37,802 bases of DNA from Pseudomonadota bacterium (GTDB lineage Bacteria > Pseudomonadota > Gammaproteobacteria > Burkholderiales > Gallionellaceae), in contig JAJXUI010000029.1 in NCBI GenBank assembly GCA_021782995.1, positions 1 through 37,802 of the forward strand, given 5' to 3'. The position numbers and the translations under genes were made by a program. The notes under the pieces were generated by a model. That model was not told where the DNA came from, searched no databases, and saw only the letters and a list, made by a program, of their open reading frames with translations. Positions 28,754 through 37,511 of the stretch are shown one piece after another. How positions within the stretch are numbered: the first letter of the stretch is position 1; each line of letters starts with the position of its first letter.

Positions 28754-28786
28754 AGGTCATCCAATGATCGTTATTCAGGGCAATTG

Positions 28787-28816
28787 GCATCCTGCCTCAA
28801 TATGTGTGCAGGATGC
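28787..28816. repeat. Hairpin between outer-membrane protein and MORN gene
   Basis: GCATCCTGC (28787-28795) and GCAGGATGC (28808-28816) form a perfect 9-bp stem with a 12-nt loop. No T tract follows. The same GCATCCTGC 9-mer occurs at 3170-3178 between ybeD and lipB. It may be a weak terminator or RNA-processing hairpin. Confidence 0.5.
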
Positions 28817-28835
28817 AGGTGCATGCAGGCGTCAA

Positions 28836-29564
28836 TCAGAAGTTGATGCCCAGATAAATCATGCTGCCATTCGAGGTGAAATTTGCGGACGAGCTGCTGT
28901 TGCTGAAGGTACGCTTGTAGCTGGATGACGTAGCGGTGTAGGAAAGGTTCAGCCGTCCATAGATCAGGCTGACGCCAAAATTGGTCGAGCTGCCATTACG
29001 GTACAGGCTGTAATCATTGCCGGTGGTGGGTGTGACCGATTCCGCATTGGAGAACACGTTATACATGGCGAAAGGGGCGATGGTGGCGGTGCCGACAAAG
29101 ATGCGATAGGCTGCCCCCACTTCTCCACCCAGGGTGACCTTGAAACTGTCGTACCCGGTGTCGGAAGCGCCGCCTTCATCGAACTGCAAGTTGGCAAGTA
29201 TGCTCAGGCTGCGGTCGCTGAGCATGTTCCATTCGCCTCCCAGCCCGAAGCCGAGATCAATGCTGCTGTAATTGGAACTGCTGCTCAATTTGGTCTGGGA
29301 CAGCCGGTACATGAAGTCGAATGCGCCAGTGTTGTCGCCATGCTTTGCGACACCGGCAAGGCCTGTTGAGGTATAGGTTGCAGGGGTGCTGCTGAGATTG
29401 CTGACAAAATCCTCGCTGCGTGTGAACAATCCGACGCTGTTCGAGTTCTCGCCGTTCTCGGCAATTTCAGTCACATTCGGTGGCCCGAAAATATAGGCAG
29501 ATGCCGATGTGGCATACAAGGCACAAAGCAGGGTAAGTGATTTGAATAACAGTTTGCTGTTCAT
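28836..29564 (-). CDS. Predicted outer-membrane beta-barrel protein
   Basis: A 242-residue exported protein with a Sec signal peptide ending in SASA (about residue 22). The mature part alternates short amphipathic strands with Ser/Asn/Gly-rich turns and ends in phenylalanine (IYLGINF), the outer-membrane barrel signature. Strands such as SSIDLGFGLGGEWNM, FKVTLGGEVGAAYRI and LNLSYTATSSSY suggest an 8-10 strand barrel. I chose ATG at 29564, with AAAGGG upstream; a TTG six codons earlier is unlikely. Function unknown. The 220-nt region upstream is AT-rich, with the small palindrome ACAACGGTTGT, and holds no gene. Confidence 0.8.
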   Translation of the reverse strand: MNSKLLFKSLTLLCALYATSASAYIFGPPNVTEIAENGENSNSVGLFTRSEDFVSNLSSTPATYTSTGLAGVAKHGDNTGAFDFMYRLSQTKLSSSSNYSSIDLGFGLGGEWNMLSDRSLSILANLQFDEGGASDTGYDSFKVTLGGEVGAAYRIFVGTATIAPFAMYNVFSNAESVTPTTGNDYSLYRNGSSTNFGVSLIYGRLNLSYTATSSSYKRTFSNSSSSANFTSNGSMIYLGINF

Positions 29565-29784
29565 GGCCAGGATCCCTTTCAAAAATAGGCAACAACGGTT
29601 GTGTTAATGGATTATTCCATCAGGCATGAGTGGAACGAAGGAAATGCTGCCAGATGCGTTCATACCGGATTTAACCATGTATTGGTGATGGTTGAAAATA
29701 GGAAAAGTCTACCAGTTTCATCTGCTGTGCGAGCCGTCAGGGCAACTCATGCAATAAAAATAATATAATTTATACAACATCTTG

Positions 29785-30321
29785 TCAGAAATACACATAG
29801 GCATAATGCCGGCTGAGCTGCAAATCGATAATGCGTGAGTAGGCGTCATGCACCAGCGTCACACCTGGCAACAGGTCGGCGGGTGTCCAGCCTTTTTCGC
29901 GCATGGTGGCGCTGCATAATTCAATGCTGACACCGTGGTCCTGCAACTCCTTCAGGATATGCTCATTCGGATTCATGCCGAAAGGGTCGAGCTGGCGCTT
30001 GCGGAAATTCTCGTCATTCAGCAGCCAGTAACCCGCTGCACCATGCACGACAACATGCATATGGTAATTTTTCGGCGTCAGCCCCATTTTCCGGTAGGCT
30101 TCGACCACACCACGGATATAGTAAAGCGCACGCCCCACGCCAGCCTCGGTTTCATTGCTGCCCACATCGTAGACGACGCGGATGTTGTTGCGCTGGGTGA
30201 TGGTCAGGATCGATTGTGATGTTGGGGGTGGAGGAAGCGGTTCTGCAAGGAGGCTGGGAGAGAACGCTGGTGCAGATATGAACAGAATGATTAACGGCAG
30301 GATTTTGTCTTGCAGTTTCAT
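29785..30321 (-). CDS. Exported DsrE/DsrF-family protein
   Basis: A 178-residue protein with a signal peptide (about 1-26) and a DsrE-like alpha/beta domain. The pattern RVVYDVGSNETEAG, followed by HMHVVVHGAAGYWLL and VSIELCSATMREKGW, is characteristic of small DsrE-type proteins, including a conserved cysteine (in ELCSATM). Cytoplasmic relatives carry sulfur as persulfide; exported ones are less understood, and a periplasmic thiol or sulfur role is only inferred. The sequence just before the ATG can form a hairpin that would bury the ribosome-binding site. It stands alone, flanked by gaps of more than 100 nt on both sides. Confidence 0.82.
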   Translation of the reverse strand: MKLQDKILPLIILFISAPAFSPSLLAEPLPPPPTSQSILTITQRNNIRVVYDVGSNETEAGVGRALYYIRGVVEAYRKMGLTPKNYHMHVVVHGAAGYWLLNDENFRKRQLDPFGMNPNEHILKELQDHGVSIELCSATMREKGWTPADLLPGVTLVHDAYSRIIDLQLSRHYAYVYF

Positions 30322-30354
30322 GTTGCATCCCTGTGCAGATGATGGGATGCAGCA
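30321..30354 (-). promoter_or_regulatory. Leader hairpin covering the DsrE-family gene's ribosome-binding site
   Basis: On the minus-strand transcript, TGCATCCC pairs with GGGATGCA (8 bp, outer pairs nearly continuing) around a 12-nt loop. The 3' arm holds AGGGA, the likely Shine-Dalgarno, and ends at the AUG. Folding would hinder initiation. Confidence 0.45.
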
Positions 30355-30438
30355 TAAATCCTAAAGCAGTGCCGTGGCAAGATGCATTTTCCCGCTTTGC
30401 GCAGGTTGCTCAGGGTGATGCCGGGATGGCAACAGCTT

Positions 30439-30984
30439 TCAATTTCCGCCTGGCTGCCACAAGGTTTCCTGCTGGCCGGCGTTACGATTGAGCACCCGGC
30501 TCAGGACAAACAGCAGGTCGGACAGCCGGTTCAGGTAGGGCAGGCCGTGCACGGGAACGTCTTCAGTCGCGGCGAGCGCCACCATTTCACGTTCGTTGCG
30601 GCGCGCCACCGTGCGCACCACGTGGCACTGGCTGGCGGCACGGGTGCCGCCGGGCAGGATGAACTCCTTCAGCGGCGGCAGGGTTTCGTTATACAGCGCG
30701 ATGGCCGCATCCAGCTTTTCCAGTTTGTCCTCGCCAAATTTTGCCGGCGGCCAGGCCAGCGCACCGCCGAGATCGAACAGGTCATTCTGGATGGACAGCA
30801 GCAGGCTGCGCATCTCGTCATTCAGGGGTTCACACAGCATCAGCCCCAGATGGCTGTTCAGCTCATCGGTCGTGCCGATGCATTGTATGCGCAGGCTGTT
30901 CTTGCTGACGCGTGTGCCATCTGCCAATCCTGTCGTGCCATTGTCACCGGTGCGTGTCACGATCTTGCTTAAACGATTGCCCAT
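30439..30984 (-). CDS. Cob(I)alamin adenosyltransferase, PduO type
   Basis: A 181-residue ATP:cob(I)alamin adenosyltransferase of the PduO family, making adenosylcobalamin from cob(I)alamin and ATP. The N-terminal TRTGDNGTTGLADGTRV binds ATP, and GTTDELNSHLG and VRTVARRNEREMVAL are the other family signatures. The length matches the stand-alone enzyme. It starts 1 nt after DUF1841 on the same strand, an arrangement common in betaproteobacteria. No cobalamin riboswitch is seen upstream of the pair. No B12-dependent enzyme is in the window. Confidence 0.93.
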   Translation of the reverse strand: MGNRLSKIVTRTGDNGTTGLADGTRVSKNSLRIQCIGTTDELNSHLGLMLCEPLNDEMRSLLLSIQNDLFDLGGALAWPPAKFGEDKLEKLDAAIALYNETLPPLKEFILPGGTRAASQCHVVRTVARRNEREMVALAATEDVPVHGLPYLNRLSDLLFVLSRVLNRNAGQQETLWQPGGN

Positions 30985-30985
30985 C

Positions 30986-31411
30986 TCAGTTCCTTTCCAG
31001 GCAGGAGAAATAAATATTTACGTCGGGTCCGCTGTTGTTGCGCTGCGCCTGCCACAGCATTTCGCCCAGGCACTCCATCATCCTGTGCAGCGCGTCATGT
31101 TCGTTTTTATAGTGTGCTGTCAGGCGCTGGAAGTGCGCGCGGATGCCGGGCGGCTGGTCGATGGAAATCTGCTCCTGCATCGTCAGGTGCATCATCAGGT
31201 GCAGGAAGGGGTTGGGCTCGCCTTCGGCCGGATGGTAATCCTTGTGCTTGAATTTTTCCGGCTGGCTGAAGATGTCGTGGTATTCCGGATGCTGTGCGAT
31301 CAACTTGGCAGCCATGTCTTCCAGCGGCGTCAGCACTTCGCCAGCCTGCTGCTTGCGCCAGCTGTCAAACAGGAAATTGCGCGCGTCGTCGCGGCTGGGG
31401 TTGAAAAGCAT
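30986..31411 (-). CDS. DUF1841 family protein
   Basis: A 141-residue cytosolic protein of the DUF1841 family, found in beta- and gammaproteobacteria and without a known function. Recognisable family segments are the N-terminal FNPSRDDARNFLFDSW, the central HPAEGEPNPFLHLMMHLTMQEQ, and a C-terminal MMECLGEMLWQAQR. Histidines in the centre (YHDIF, HLMMHL) could bind a metal, but this is speculative. It is cotranscribed with the adenosyltransferase, one base apart. About 90 nt separate it from nth. Confidence 0.88.
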   Translation of the reverse strand: MLFNPSRDDARNFLFDSWRKQQAGEVLTPLEDMAAKLIAQHPEYHDIFSQPEKFKHKDYHPAEGEPNPFLHLMMHLTMQEQISIDQPPGIRAHFQRLTAHYKNEHDALHRMMECLGEMLWQAQRNNSGPDVNIYFSCLERN

Positions 31412-31476
31412 TGTGTTTTAATCCTTGATGAACTTTGGTTGGAATTGAAGGCGCATGTTGGAATTTCTCTGTGGTT

Positions 31477-31490
31477 TCAGTGAACACTGA
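31477..31490. repeat. Small palindrome between nth and DUF1841
   Basis: TCAGTG-AA-CACTGA has 6-bp arms and a 2-nt centre, 10 nt after the nth stop and 66 nt before the DUF1841 start. It is too short a loop for a hairpin terminator, so it may be an operator for the DUF1841 promoter. No promoter is clear. Confidence 0.3.
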
Positions 31491-31500
31491 CTAGCGTTCA

Positions 31501-32136
31501 TCAGGCGAATTCCTTTTTCTTGTATTCGCACAGGCTTTCAATGAGGCAGCGGCCGCAGTCCGGCTTGCGCGCCTTGCATACATAGCGCCCATGCAGGATC
31601 AGCCAGTGGTGCGCATCGTGCTTGAATTCATCCGGCACGAATTTCAGCAGCTTGTTCTCCACTTCCAGCACATCCTTGCCCGGGGCAATACCGGTGCGGT
31701 TGGAGACGCGGAAGATGTGCGTATCGACGGCGATGGTGGGCTGGCCGAACGCGGTGTTCAACACCACATTTGCCGTCTTGCGGCCTACGCCGGGCAGGGC
31801 TTCCAGTGCTTCACGTGTTTGCGGCACCTTGCCGCCATATTGCTCGACGAGAATGCGGCAGGTCTGGATTACATGCTTGGCCTTGGTTTTATAAAGACCA
31901 ATTCGCTGCACATATTCGCGCAGTTTCTCCTCGCCCAGCCTGAGCAGTTTTTCCGGCGTGTTTGCTACCGGGTACAGCACGCGCGTGGCCGCATTCACGC
32001 TGATGTCGGTGGCCTGTGCAGACAGGAGCACCGCGATCAGCAGTTCAAAAGGTGTCTTGTATTCCAGCTCGGTGGTGGGGTGCGGGTTCTGCTGCTGCAG
32101 GCGCAGGAAAATTTCGCGTCGCTTTGCAGGGTTCAT
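31501..32136 (-). CDS. nth: Endonuclease III
   Basis: A 211-residue base-excision-repair glycosylase/AP-lyase for oxidised pyrimidines. The helix-hairpin-helix LPGVGRKTANVV contains the catalytic lysine K120, and D138 is in AVDTH; both numbers equal those in E. coli Nth. The [4Fe-4S] ligands C187-x6-C194-x2-C197-x5-C203 are intact. It begins one base after rnfE, the same rnf-nth arrangement seen in E. coli (rsxABCDGE-nth), so it is probably the last gene of that operon. Confidence 0.97.
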   Translation of the reverse strand: MNPAKRREIFLRLQQQNPHPTTELEYKTPFELLIAVLLSAQATDISVNAATRVLYPVANTPEKLLRLGEEKLREYVQRIGLYKTKAKHVIQTCRILVEQYGGKVPQTREALEALPGVGRKTANVVLNTAFGQPTIAVDTHIFRVSNRTGIAPGKDVLEVENKLLKFVPDEFKHDAHHWLILHGRYVCKARKPDCGRCLIESLCEYKKKEFA

Positions 32137-32137
32137 G

Positions 32138-32842
32138 TCATGCAGTGGCTGCGGGCGCAGGCGGAGTGGGTTTCATCTGCAGTTTTTTTGCACGCGCCTT
32201 CTGTTCGCCGCGCAACACCAGCCAGTTGCGGGCGGCGATCATCAGCCCGAGGCAGATGAATGCACCCGGTGGCAGGATCGCCAGCAGGAAACCGTGGTAA
32301 TCGGGAATGATCGTCAGCGTCCAGCTTTTTGCGAAATCGCCCAGCGCCAGATCAAAACCGGCAAACAGCGTGCCGTGTCCCAGCACCTCACGCATGCCGC
32401 CGAGCAGGGTCAATACCAGCGTCAGGCCGATGCCCATCGCAAACCCGTCCACCGCGGAAGGCAGCAACGGGTTTTTGCCGGCAAAGGCTTCCACGCGAGC
32501 CAGCACGATGCAGTTGGTGACGATCAGCGGAATAAAAATGCCGAGCACAACATACAGACCGTACATATAGGCATTCATCGCATATTGAACCACCGTCACC
32601 AGTACCGCGATGATGAGGATGTAAACCGGGATGCGGATTTCATTCGGTACATAGTTGCGCACCGGGGACACCGTGGCATTGCTCAACGTCATCACCAGCG
32701 TGGTGGCGAGCCCCAGGCTCAGCGCATTCACTACCGAATTGCTTACCGCGAGCAATGGGCACATGCCCAGCAACTGCACCAGGCCGGTGTTCTGTTTCCA
32801 GATGCCGTTATGGAATATCTCTTTGATTTCATTAATATTCAT
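32138..32842 (-). CDS. rnfE: RNF complex membrane subunit RnfE
   Basis: A 234-residue integral membrane subunit of the ion-translocating ferredoxin:NAD+ oxidoreductase (RNF/Rsx), homologous to RnfA but inserted in inverted topology. About six helices are visible. [14 protein letters not shown] (C28) and [17 protein letters not shown] (C111) carry the two cysteines that with RnfA ligate an intramembrane iron-sulfur centre. The C-terminal tail is Lys/Pro/Ala-rich. ATG overlaps the rnfG stop by four bases. It ends one base before nth. Confidence 0.96.
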   Translation of the reverse strand: MNINEIKEIFHNGIWKQNTGLVQLLGMCPLLAVSNSVVNALSLGLATTLVMTLSNATVSPVRNYVPNEIRIPVYILIIAVLVTVVQYAMNAYMYGLYVVLGIFIPLIVTNCIVLARVEAFAGKNPLLPSAVDGFAMGIGLTLVLTLLGGMREVLGHGTLFAGFDLALGDFAKSWTLTIIPDYHGFLLAILPPGAFICLGLMIAARNWLVLRGEQKARAKKLQMKPTPPAPAATA

Positions 32843-33516
32843 TTGGTTGCCTCCTTGCTTGAAGCTGCTTCGCCCAAGGGCGTAGCGGGTTGGGGCGCGC
32901 TGGCAAACAGGGTTTCGCGATGGGCTGCAAAATATTGCAGGGCCTTGTTCACTGCTTTCACCACTGCGCGCGGCGAGATGGTGGCGCCTGACATGTAGTC
33001 GAACTGGCCGCCATCCTTTTTCACTTTCCAGTCCTGCTCCGGCGTGTTCTCAAAGGATTTGCCGTTGAACAGGGTGATCCATTTGCTCTTCAGGATTTCG
33101 ATATAGTCACCCAGCCCCGGCGTTTCCTTGTGCGACACGACGCGTACGCCGCTGATATTGCCCGCGGCGGTGATGGCGATGATCAGGCTGATCCTGCCGC
33201 TGTAGCCGTCCGGAGCAATGGCCTGCAGGATGACCACGGCAGGTTGACCCTGCATGCGACCGCGATAGACCGGCGTCGGTTCATCGGTACCCAGCAATGG
33301 GCTGGCCTCTACCTGTATCGTATCCTTCAGCAGCGCGTTGTCATACAGATTCGGCGGAGCCACTTCGCTGATCAGCTTCATGCGCGCTTCATCTTCGGTG
33401 GCTGCGATGCGTTCATGCGTCAGCAGGTAGGTAACCGCCAGTATGGCAGTACCGATCACGGTGAAGAACAGCAGGTTCACCGCAGTACGGAAGGCAGCCT
33501 TGGTCATGCGTTTCAT
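32839..33516 (-). CDS. rnfG: RNF complex flavoprotein subunit RnfG
   Basis: A 225-residue subunit with one N-terminal transmembrane helix (about 12-34) and a periplasmic FMN-binding domain. FMN is attached covalently to threonine in the motif SGAT (T179, in [13 protein letters not shown]). [11 protein letters not shown] is another conserved family segment. Flavinylation requires the ApbE transferase, not encoded in this window. The gene overlaps rnfD and rnfE by four bases each (ATGA), indicating tight translational coupling. Confidence 0.96.
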   Translation of the reverse strand: MKRMTKAAFRTAVNLLFFTVIGTAILAVTYLLTHERIAATEDEARMKLISEVAPPNLYDNALLKDTIQVEASPLLGTDEPTPVYRGRMQGQPAVVILQAIAPDGYSGRISLIIAITAAGNISGVRVVSHKETPGLGDYIEILKSKWITLFNGKSFENTPEQDWKVKKDGGQFDYMSGATISPRAVVKAVNKALQYFAAHRETLFASAPQPATPLGEAASSKEATK

Positions 33517-34556
33517 GGCCGCTCCTGTTTGTTTGAGGTTGAAGCTTTTTGGCCGAACACCTTGGGTTGCGTGTAAAGGTCGATCAGCGGTACGCAGATG
33601 TTCATCAGCAGCGTGGCAAAGGCCACGCCGTCCGGAAAGCCGCCAAATACGCGGATGATATAAGTCAGGAAACCTGCGCCAGCGGCAAAGATCAGCTTGC
33701 CTTTCTGTGTGGTCGGGCTGGTTACCGGATCGGTCAGGATGAAGAAAGCGGCCAGCATCGATGCCCCGGAGAACCAGTGGAACAGCGGCGCGGCATAGAG
33801 TTCAGGATTGGCCAGGTGGAAAATGCCGGCCGTGGCAAACAGGGAGACCAGAAAGGTCACAGGCAAATACCAGCTGATAATGCGAGAACCCAGCAAGTAA
33901 ATTCCGCCAAGCAGGAAAGCCGCCGCCACCCATTCGCTGCCATAGCCGCCCAGATAGCCATACACCTGGGACTGCATTGCGTCATGCACGGATACGCCGC
34001 CGTGCAGCTGGGTTTTCAGGTGGTCCAGCGGTGTGGCAGAAGTGATCGCATCCAGCGTGGTCGAGCCTGGCAGCGGATTGCCGAAGATATAGCCCAGCTG
34101 GTCGGCAAAGCTGAGGCTGGTCTGCGCATGCGCCAGCGGCGACAGCCAGTGACTCATCGTGGCCGGGAAGGAAATGATCAGCACCGCATAGCCGACCATC
34201 GCCGGGTTGAAAGGGTTGCTGCCCAGCCCGCCATACAAATGTTTGGCAATGGCAATGGCGAACATCGTGCCCACTACCACCAGCCACCACGGGGCGAGCG
34301 GCGGGATGGACAGCGCCAGCAGCCATGCGGTGAGCAATGCGCTGAAATCACCGAGGAAAGGCGCGACGGGGCGATTGCGCAATTTCAGCATCACCGCTTC
34401 GGTGGCAAGCGCGGTAATGCTGGCCAGACTCAGCGAAACAAGAATCGCCGGGCCGTAATACCATACGTACACGGCGATCGCCGGCAGCAGTGCCAGCAGC
34501 ACGCGCAACATGATGCCGCTGACACTGGAAGAGAGGGTGAACAAGGGAATGAACAT
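33513..34556 (-). CDS. rnfD: RNF complex membrane flavoprotein RnfD
   Basis: A 347-residue membrane subunit with eight to ten helices, related to NqrB. The covalent-FMN threonine lies in SATPLDHLK (T175), and GLGSNPFNPAMVGYAVL is the family signature. RnfD carries electrons between RnfC/RnfB and RnfG and is thought to form part of the ion path. The gene starts three bases after rnfC and overlaps rnfG by four. Confidence 0.96.
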   Translation of the reverse strand: MFIPLFTLSSSVSGIMLRVLLALLPAIAVYVWYYGPAILVSLSLASITALATEAVMLKLRNRPVAPFLGDFSALLTAWLLALSIPPLAPWWLVVVGTMFAIAIAKHLYGGLGSNPFNPAMVGYAVLIISFPATMSHWLSPLAHAQTSLSFADQLGYIFGNPLPGSTTLDAITSATPLDHLKTQLHGGVSVHDAMQSQVYGYLGGYGSEWVAAAFLLGGIYLLGSRIISWYLPVTFLVSLFATAGIFHLANPELYAAPLFHWFSGASMLAAFFILTDPVTSPTTQKGKLIFAAGAGFLTYIIRVFGGFPDGVAFATLLMNICVPLIDLYTQPKVFGQKASTSNKQERP

Positions 34557-34559
34557 GGA

Positions 34560-36128
34560 TTAGTCCTTGGTTTCCGCGTCGCTGTGCACGACTTCCGGAT
34601 GTGCGGTTTCGCGTACGATGGCGCGCAGTGTGTCGATCTGGTCGGGCTCGGCTGGCCTGGCTTCGGGTTTGATGTCGGCCTTGGCTTCCGCCTTTGCCTT
34701 CGCAGCGGCAGCGGCTTTGTCCTTGGCCGCCTGTTTTTCCTGCTTTTCCCGCTCCTGTCGCAACAGGTGGAATTCATGGCGTTCGCGCGCGATGTCTGCT
34801 GCCTTTTTCTCGCGCTCGTTCGCCCAGATTTCGCTCTTAGCAAAGCGGTAATACTGCACCAGCGGAATGTGGCTGGGGCACACATAGCTGCAGGCGCCGC
34901 ACTCGATGCAGTCGAACAGGTGGAATTCCTGCGCCTTGCCGAAATTTTTCGAACGCGCGAACCAGTAAAGATCCTGCGGCTGCAGGTCGGCCGGGCAGAC
35001 ATCCGCGCAACGTACGCAGCGGATGCACGGCATCGCCGGTGGCGGCGGCGGGAATAATGCAGGCGAAGATTCGATAATGCAGTTGCAGGCCTTGGTCAGG
35101 CTGACCTCGGCTGAGGGCAGCCGGATGCCCATCATTGGCCCGCCCATGATGTGCGCGGTGGTGTCGGGTCTGGCGCCGGCCTTGCTGATCAGCACGCTGA
35201 TGGGCGTGCCGATCAGCGCTTCGAAATTCTGCGGCTGTGCCACATTGCCGGTGATGGTGACGATGCGCGACAGCAGCGGTTCACCGTGTTCGACCGCACG
35301 ATGCGCGCTGTAGGCGGTCGCCACGTTGAAGCACTGCACGCCGAGATCGATGGAGCGCACGCCGGCGGCCACCTCGATGCCGGTAAGCACGCGGATCAGC
35401 TGTTTGGCGCCCCCGCCGGGATACACGGTGGGCACCGTCACCACCTCCATGCGGGCGAAGCCGCATTGCTGCACTGCCTGTTGCATTGCGGCAATCGCTT
35501 CCGGCTTGTTGTCCTCAATGCCGATCAGCACCTCTTCGGCTTCCAGCATGTGGCGCATCATCTCCGCGCCGCGCACGATTTCATCGGCGCGTTCGCGCAT
35601 CAGCATGTCGTCGCAGGTGATATAGGGCTCGCATTCGGCGCCATTGATCACCAGCGTCTTCATTTTGGCGGCCCCCGGGCGCAGCTTCACATCACTGGGG
35701 AATACCGCGCCGCCAAGTCCCACCACGCCGGCCATGCGCAACAGGTTCCTGAGCTCGGCCGGCGGCGTGGTGCGGTAATCGGTCTGCTTGCGCGGGACCC
35801 ATTCATCCTTGCCATCCGGGATCAGTGTCACGCACAGGTCCGGCAGGCCGGAGGCGTGTGCCACCACCTGCATGTCGATCGCGGCGACGGTGCCCGAAGT
35901 GGGCGCATGCACTGCGCTGGAAACACTGCCTTCGGGCATGCCGAACAATTGTCCTTTCAGCACGCGCTCGCCGATCTGTACCGCCGGTTTCGCGGTGTTG
36001 CCCGCATGCTGGTGCAGCGGCACGACCAGCTTTTCCGGAATGCCGGCCTGCATGATCGGGGTGCGGTTGGATTGCGTCTTGTTGGCGGGCGGGTGTACGC
36101 CGCCATGGAACGTGAAGAGTTGTCTCAT
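34560..36128 (-). CDS. rnfC: RNF complex iron-sulfur/flavin subunit RnfC
   Basis: A 522-residue peripheral subunit that interacts with NAD(H), related to NuoF. N-terminal [11 protein letters not shown] and [16 protein letters not shown] are typical, followed by [13 protein letters not shown]. Two [4Fe-4S] sites are [12 protein letters not shown] and [12 protein letters not shown]. The last ~90 residues are charged and Ala/Lys-rich ([16 protein letters not shown]), as in many RnfC proteins with variable-length tails. Its ATG overlaps the rnfB stop by four bases. Flow direction, NADH-driven reduction of ferredoxin or the reverse, cannot be read from sequence. Confidence 0.96.
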   Translation of the reverse strand: MRQLFTFHGGVHPPANKTQSNRTPIMQAGIPEKLVVPLHQHAGNTAKPAVQIGERVLKGQLFGMPEGSVSSAVHAPTSGTVAAIDMQVVAHASGLPDLCVTLIPDGKDEWVPRKQTDYRTTPPAELRNLLRMAGVVGLGGAVFPSDVKLRPGAAKMKTLVINGAECEPYITCDDMLMRERADEIVRGAEMMRHMLEAEEVLIGIEDNKPEAIAAMQQAVQQCGFARMEVVTVPTVYPGGGAKQLIRVLTGIEVAAGVRSIDLGVQCFNVATAYSAHRAVEHGEPLLSRIVTITGNVAQPQNFEALIGTPISVLISKAGARPDTTAHIMGGPMMGIRLPSAEVSLTKACNCIIESSPALFPPPPPAMPCIRCVRCADVCPADLQPQDLYWFARSKNFGKAQEFHLFDCIECGACSYVCPSHIPLVQYYRFAKSEIWANEREKKAADIARERHEFHLLRQEREKQEKQAAKDKAAAAAKAKAEAKADIKPEARPAEPDQIDTLRAIVRETAHPEVVHSDAETKD

Positions 36129-36703
36129 GCGGTGAGTGCTTCCTTGTCTTTTTCAGCGCGGCGGCTGGCAGGCGCTGACGGGAAGCGGAATTTCCAGGTG
36201 GTGATGTCTTCACGGATCGGGATCATGCTGATGCAATCGACCGGGCACGGCTCAAGGCACAGCTCGCAACCGGTGCATTCGCTGGCGATGATGGTGTGCA
36301 TCTGCTTGGCCGCGCCGCAGATCGCGTCCACCGGGCAGGCCTGGATGCACAGCGTGCAGCCGATGCAGGTGTTTTCGTCGATGATCGCGACCGATTTGGG
36401 TTTCTGTGCGGCAGCGTCATCGCCAAACGGCACAAAATCGCGGCCCAGCAATTCCGCCAGTTTGCGGATGCCTTCCTCGCCCCCCGGCGGGCAGCGGTTG
36501 ATTTCCGCTTCGCCGCTGGCGATTGCCGTGGCATAGGGTTTGCAGCCGGGAAAGCTGCACTGGCCGCACTGCGTCTGTGGCAGGATCGCGTCGATCTTGT
36601 CCACCAGCGGATTGCCTTCCACCTTGAACTTGAGCGCAGAATAGCCCAGCACCGCACCCAGCAGCACGGCCAGCAGCGACATGATGATGAGCGCGGTAAA
36701 CAT
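36125..36703 (-). CDS. rnfB: RNF complex ferredoxin-like subunit RnfB
   Basis: A 192-residue subunit with an N-terminal membrane helix (about 1-25) and iron-sulfur domains; its length equals E. coli RsxB. The [13 protein letters not shown]...CPPGG region binds one [4Fe-4S] cluster, and [17 protein letters not shown] and [15 protein letters not shown] hold two more. RnfB is the entry or exit point for ferredoxin electrons. It lacks a Shine-Dalgarno: the 30-nt spacer from rnfA is almost pure A+T. It overlaps rnfC by four bases. Confidence 0.96.
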   Translation of the reverse strand: MFTALIIMSLLAVLLGAVLGYSALKFKVEGNPLVDKIDAILPQTQCGQCSFPGCKPYATAIASGEAEINRCPPGGEEGIRKLAELLGRDFVPFGDDAAAQKPKSVAIIDENTCIGCTLCIQACPVDAICGAAKQMHTIIASECTGCELCLEPCPVDCISMIPIREDITTWKFRFPSAPASRRAEKDKEALTA

Positions 36704-36733
36704 AATTTATATAATTAAATCAATTAGTTATTA

Positions 36734-37312
36734 TTATTTTACCAGGCCGGAAAAGCCCATGAACGAGAGGCTCATCAGGCCGGCGGTGATCATTGCAATC
36801 GCGGAACCCTTGAAGGTTTCTGGTACATCGGCACCCTCCAGCCGCTCACGGATGCCTGCAAACAGGATCAGCACCAGCGTGAAGCCCAGCGCGCCGCCCA
36901 TTCCGAAAAACAGCGATTCCACAAAGTTGTGCTTTTCCTGCACGTTCAGCAGCGGAATGCCCAGCACCGCACAATTGGTGGTGATCAGCGGCAGGTAAAT
37001 GCCCAGTACCTGATGCAGCAGGGGGCTGGTTTTCTGTATCACCATCTCGGTAAATTGCACGATCGCCGCAATGACCACGATAAATGTCAGCGTCCGCATG
37101 TATTCCAGATGGAAGGGGGCGAGCAGGTAATGGTCGAGCAGGTAGCTGCTGCCGCTGGCCAGTGTCAGCACAAAGGTAGTGGCCAGCCCCATGCTGGTGG
37201 CGGCTTCCAGCTTTTTGGAGACGCCCATGAAAGGGCACAGGCCGAGGATTTTGACCATCACGATGTTGTTCACGAACACCGTGCTGACAAGGATAAGCAG
37301 ATAACCGGTCAT
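36734..37312 (-). CDS. rnfA: RNF complex membrane subunit RnfA
   Basis: A 192-residue integral membrane subunit with about six helices and first gene of the rnfABCDGE operon. C26 ([10 protein letters not shown]) and C114 (ITTNCAVLG) match the cysteines that bind the intramembrane iron-sulfur centre with RnfE. I chose ATG at 37312 ([16 protein letters not shown]), matching the family N-terminus; a TTG at 37336 adds eight odd residues. No clear Shine-Dalgarno is seen. A candidate promoter lies about 55 nt upstream. The 30-nt gap to rnfB is AT-rich. Confidence 0.96.
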   Translation of the reverse strand: MTGYLLILVSTVFVNNIVMVKILGLCPFMGVSKKLEAATSMGLATTFVLTLASGSSYLLDHYLLAPFHLEYMRTLTFIVVIAAIVQFTEMVIQKTSPLLHQVLGIYLPLITTNCAVLGIPLLNVQEKHNFVESLFFGMGGALGFTLVLILFAGIRERLEGADVPETFKGSAIAMITAGLMSLSFMGFSGLVK

Positions 37313-37365
37313 GACTGGCGCTATTTTCTGGCGCAAATTGCAGGCGCATGTTTTAGAAGGCGCTA

Positions 37366-37394
37366 ATTATCCCCTGAAACAGAAGGCGGTACAA
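37366..37394 (-). promoter_or_regulatory. Candidate sigma-70 promoter for the rnf operon
   Basis: On the minus strand, TTGTAC (37389-37394) and GATAAT (37366-37371) are separated by exactly 17 bases, with five of six matches at -10 and three of six at -35. The predicted start is about 45 nt before the rnfA ATG. Confidence 0.45.
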
Positions 37395-37397
37395 CCA

Positions 37398-37465
37398 TGG
37401 CAGGGAGTGAGAATTAGACCGTGGCAGGGCTGAAAGGGCGAAAAAACAGGCTGATAGTGGCAGGG
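37398..37465. repeat. Three TGGCAGGG direct repeats upstream of rnfA
   Basis: TGGCAGGG occurs at 37398-37405, 37422-37429 and 37458-37465. The start-to-start spacings are 24 and 36 bases. The stretch around them is G-rich on the plus strand and no gene is seen in it. Role unknown; chance or a decayed repeat is possible. Confidence 0.4.
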
Positions 37466-37511
37466 TGGGGCGGGGCTGGAGGGTGGCTGTCTCCCGGGAT
37501 TATTTTGTTAC

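Noticed and set aside
33549..36536. Two plus-strand open frames of about 460-500 codons opposite rnfB, rnfC and rnfD
   Set aside because: Arg/His/Gln-rich mirror images of rnf genes whose motifs are certain on the minus strand.
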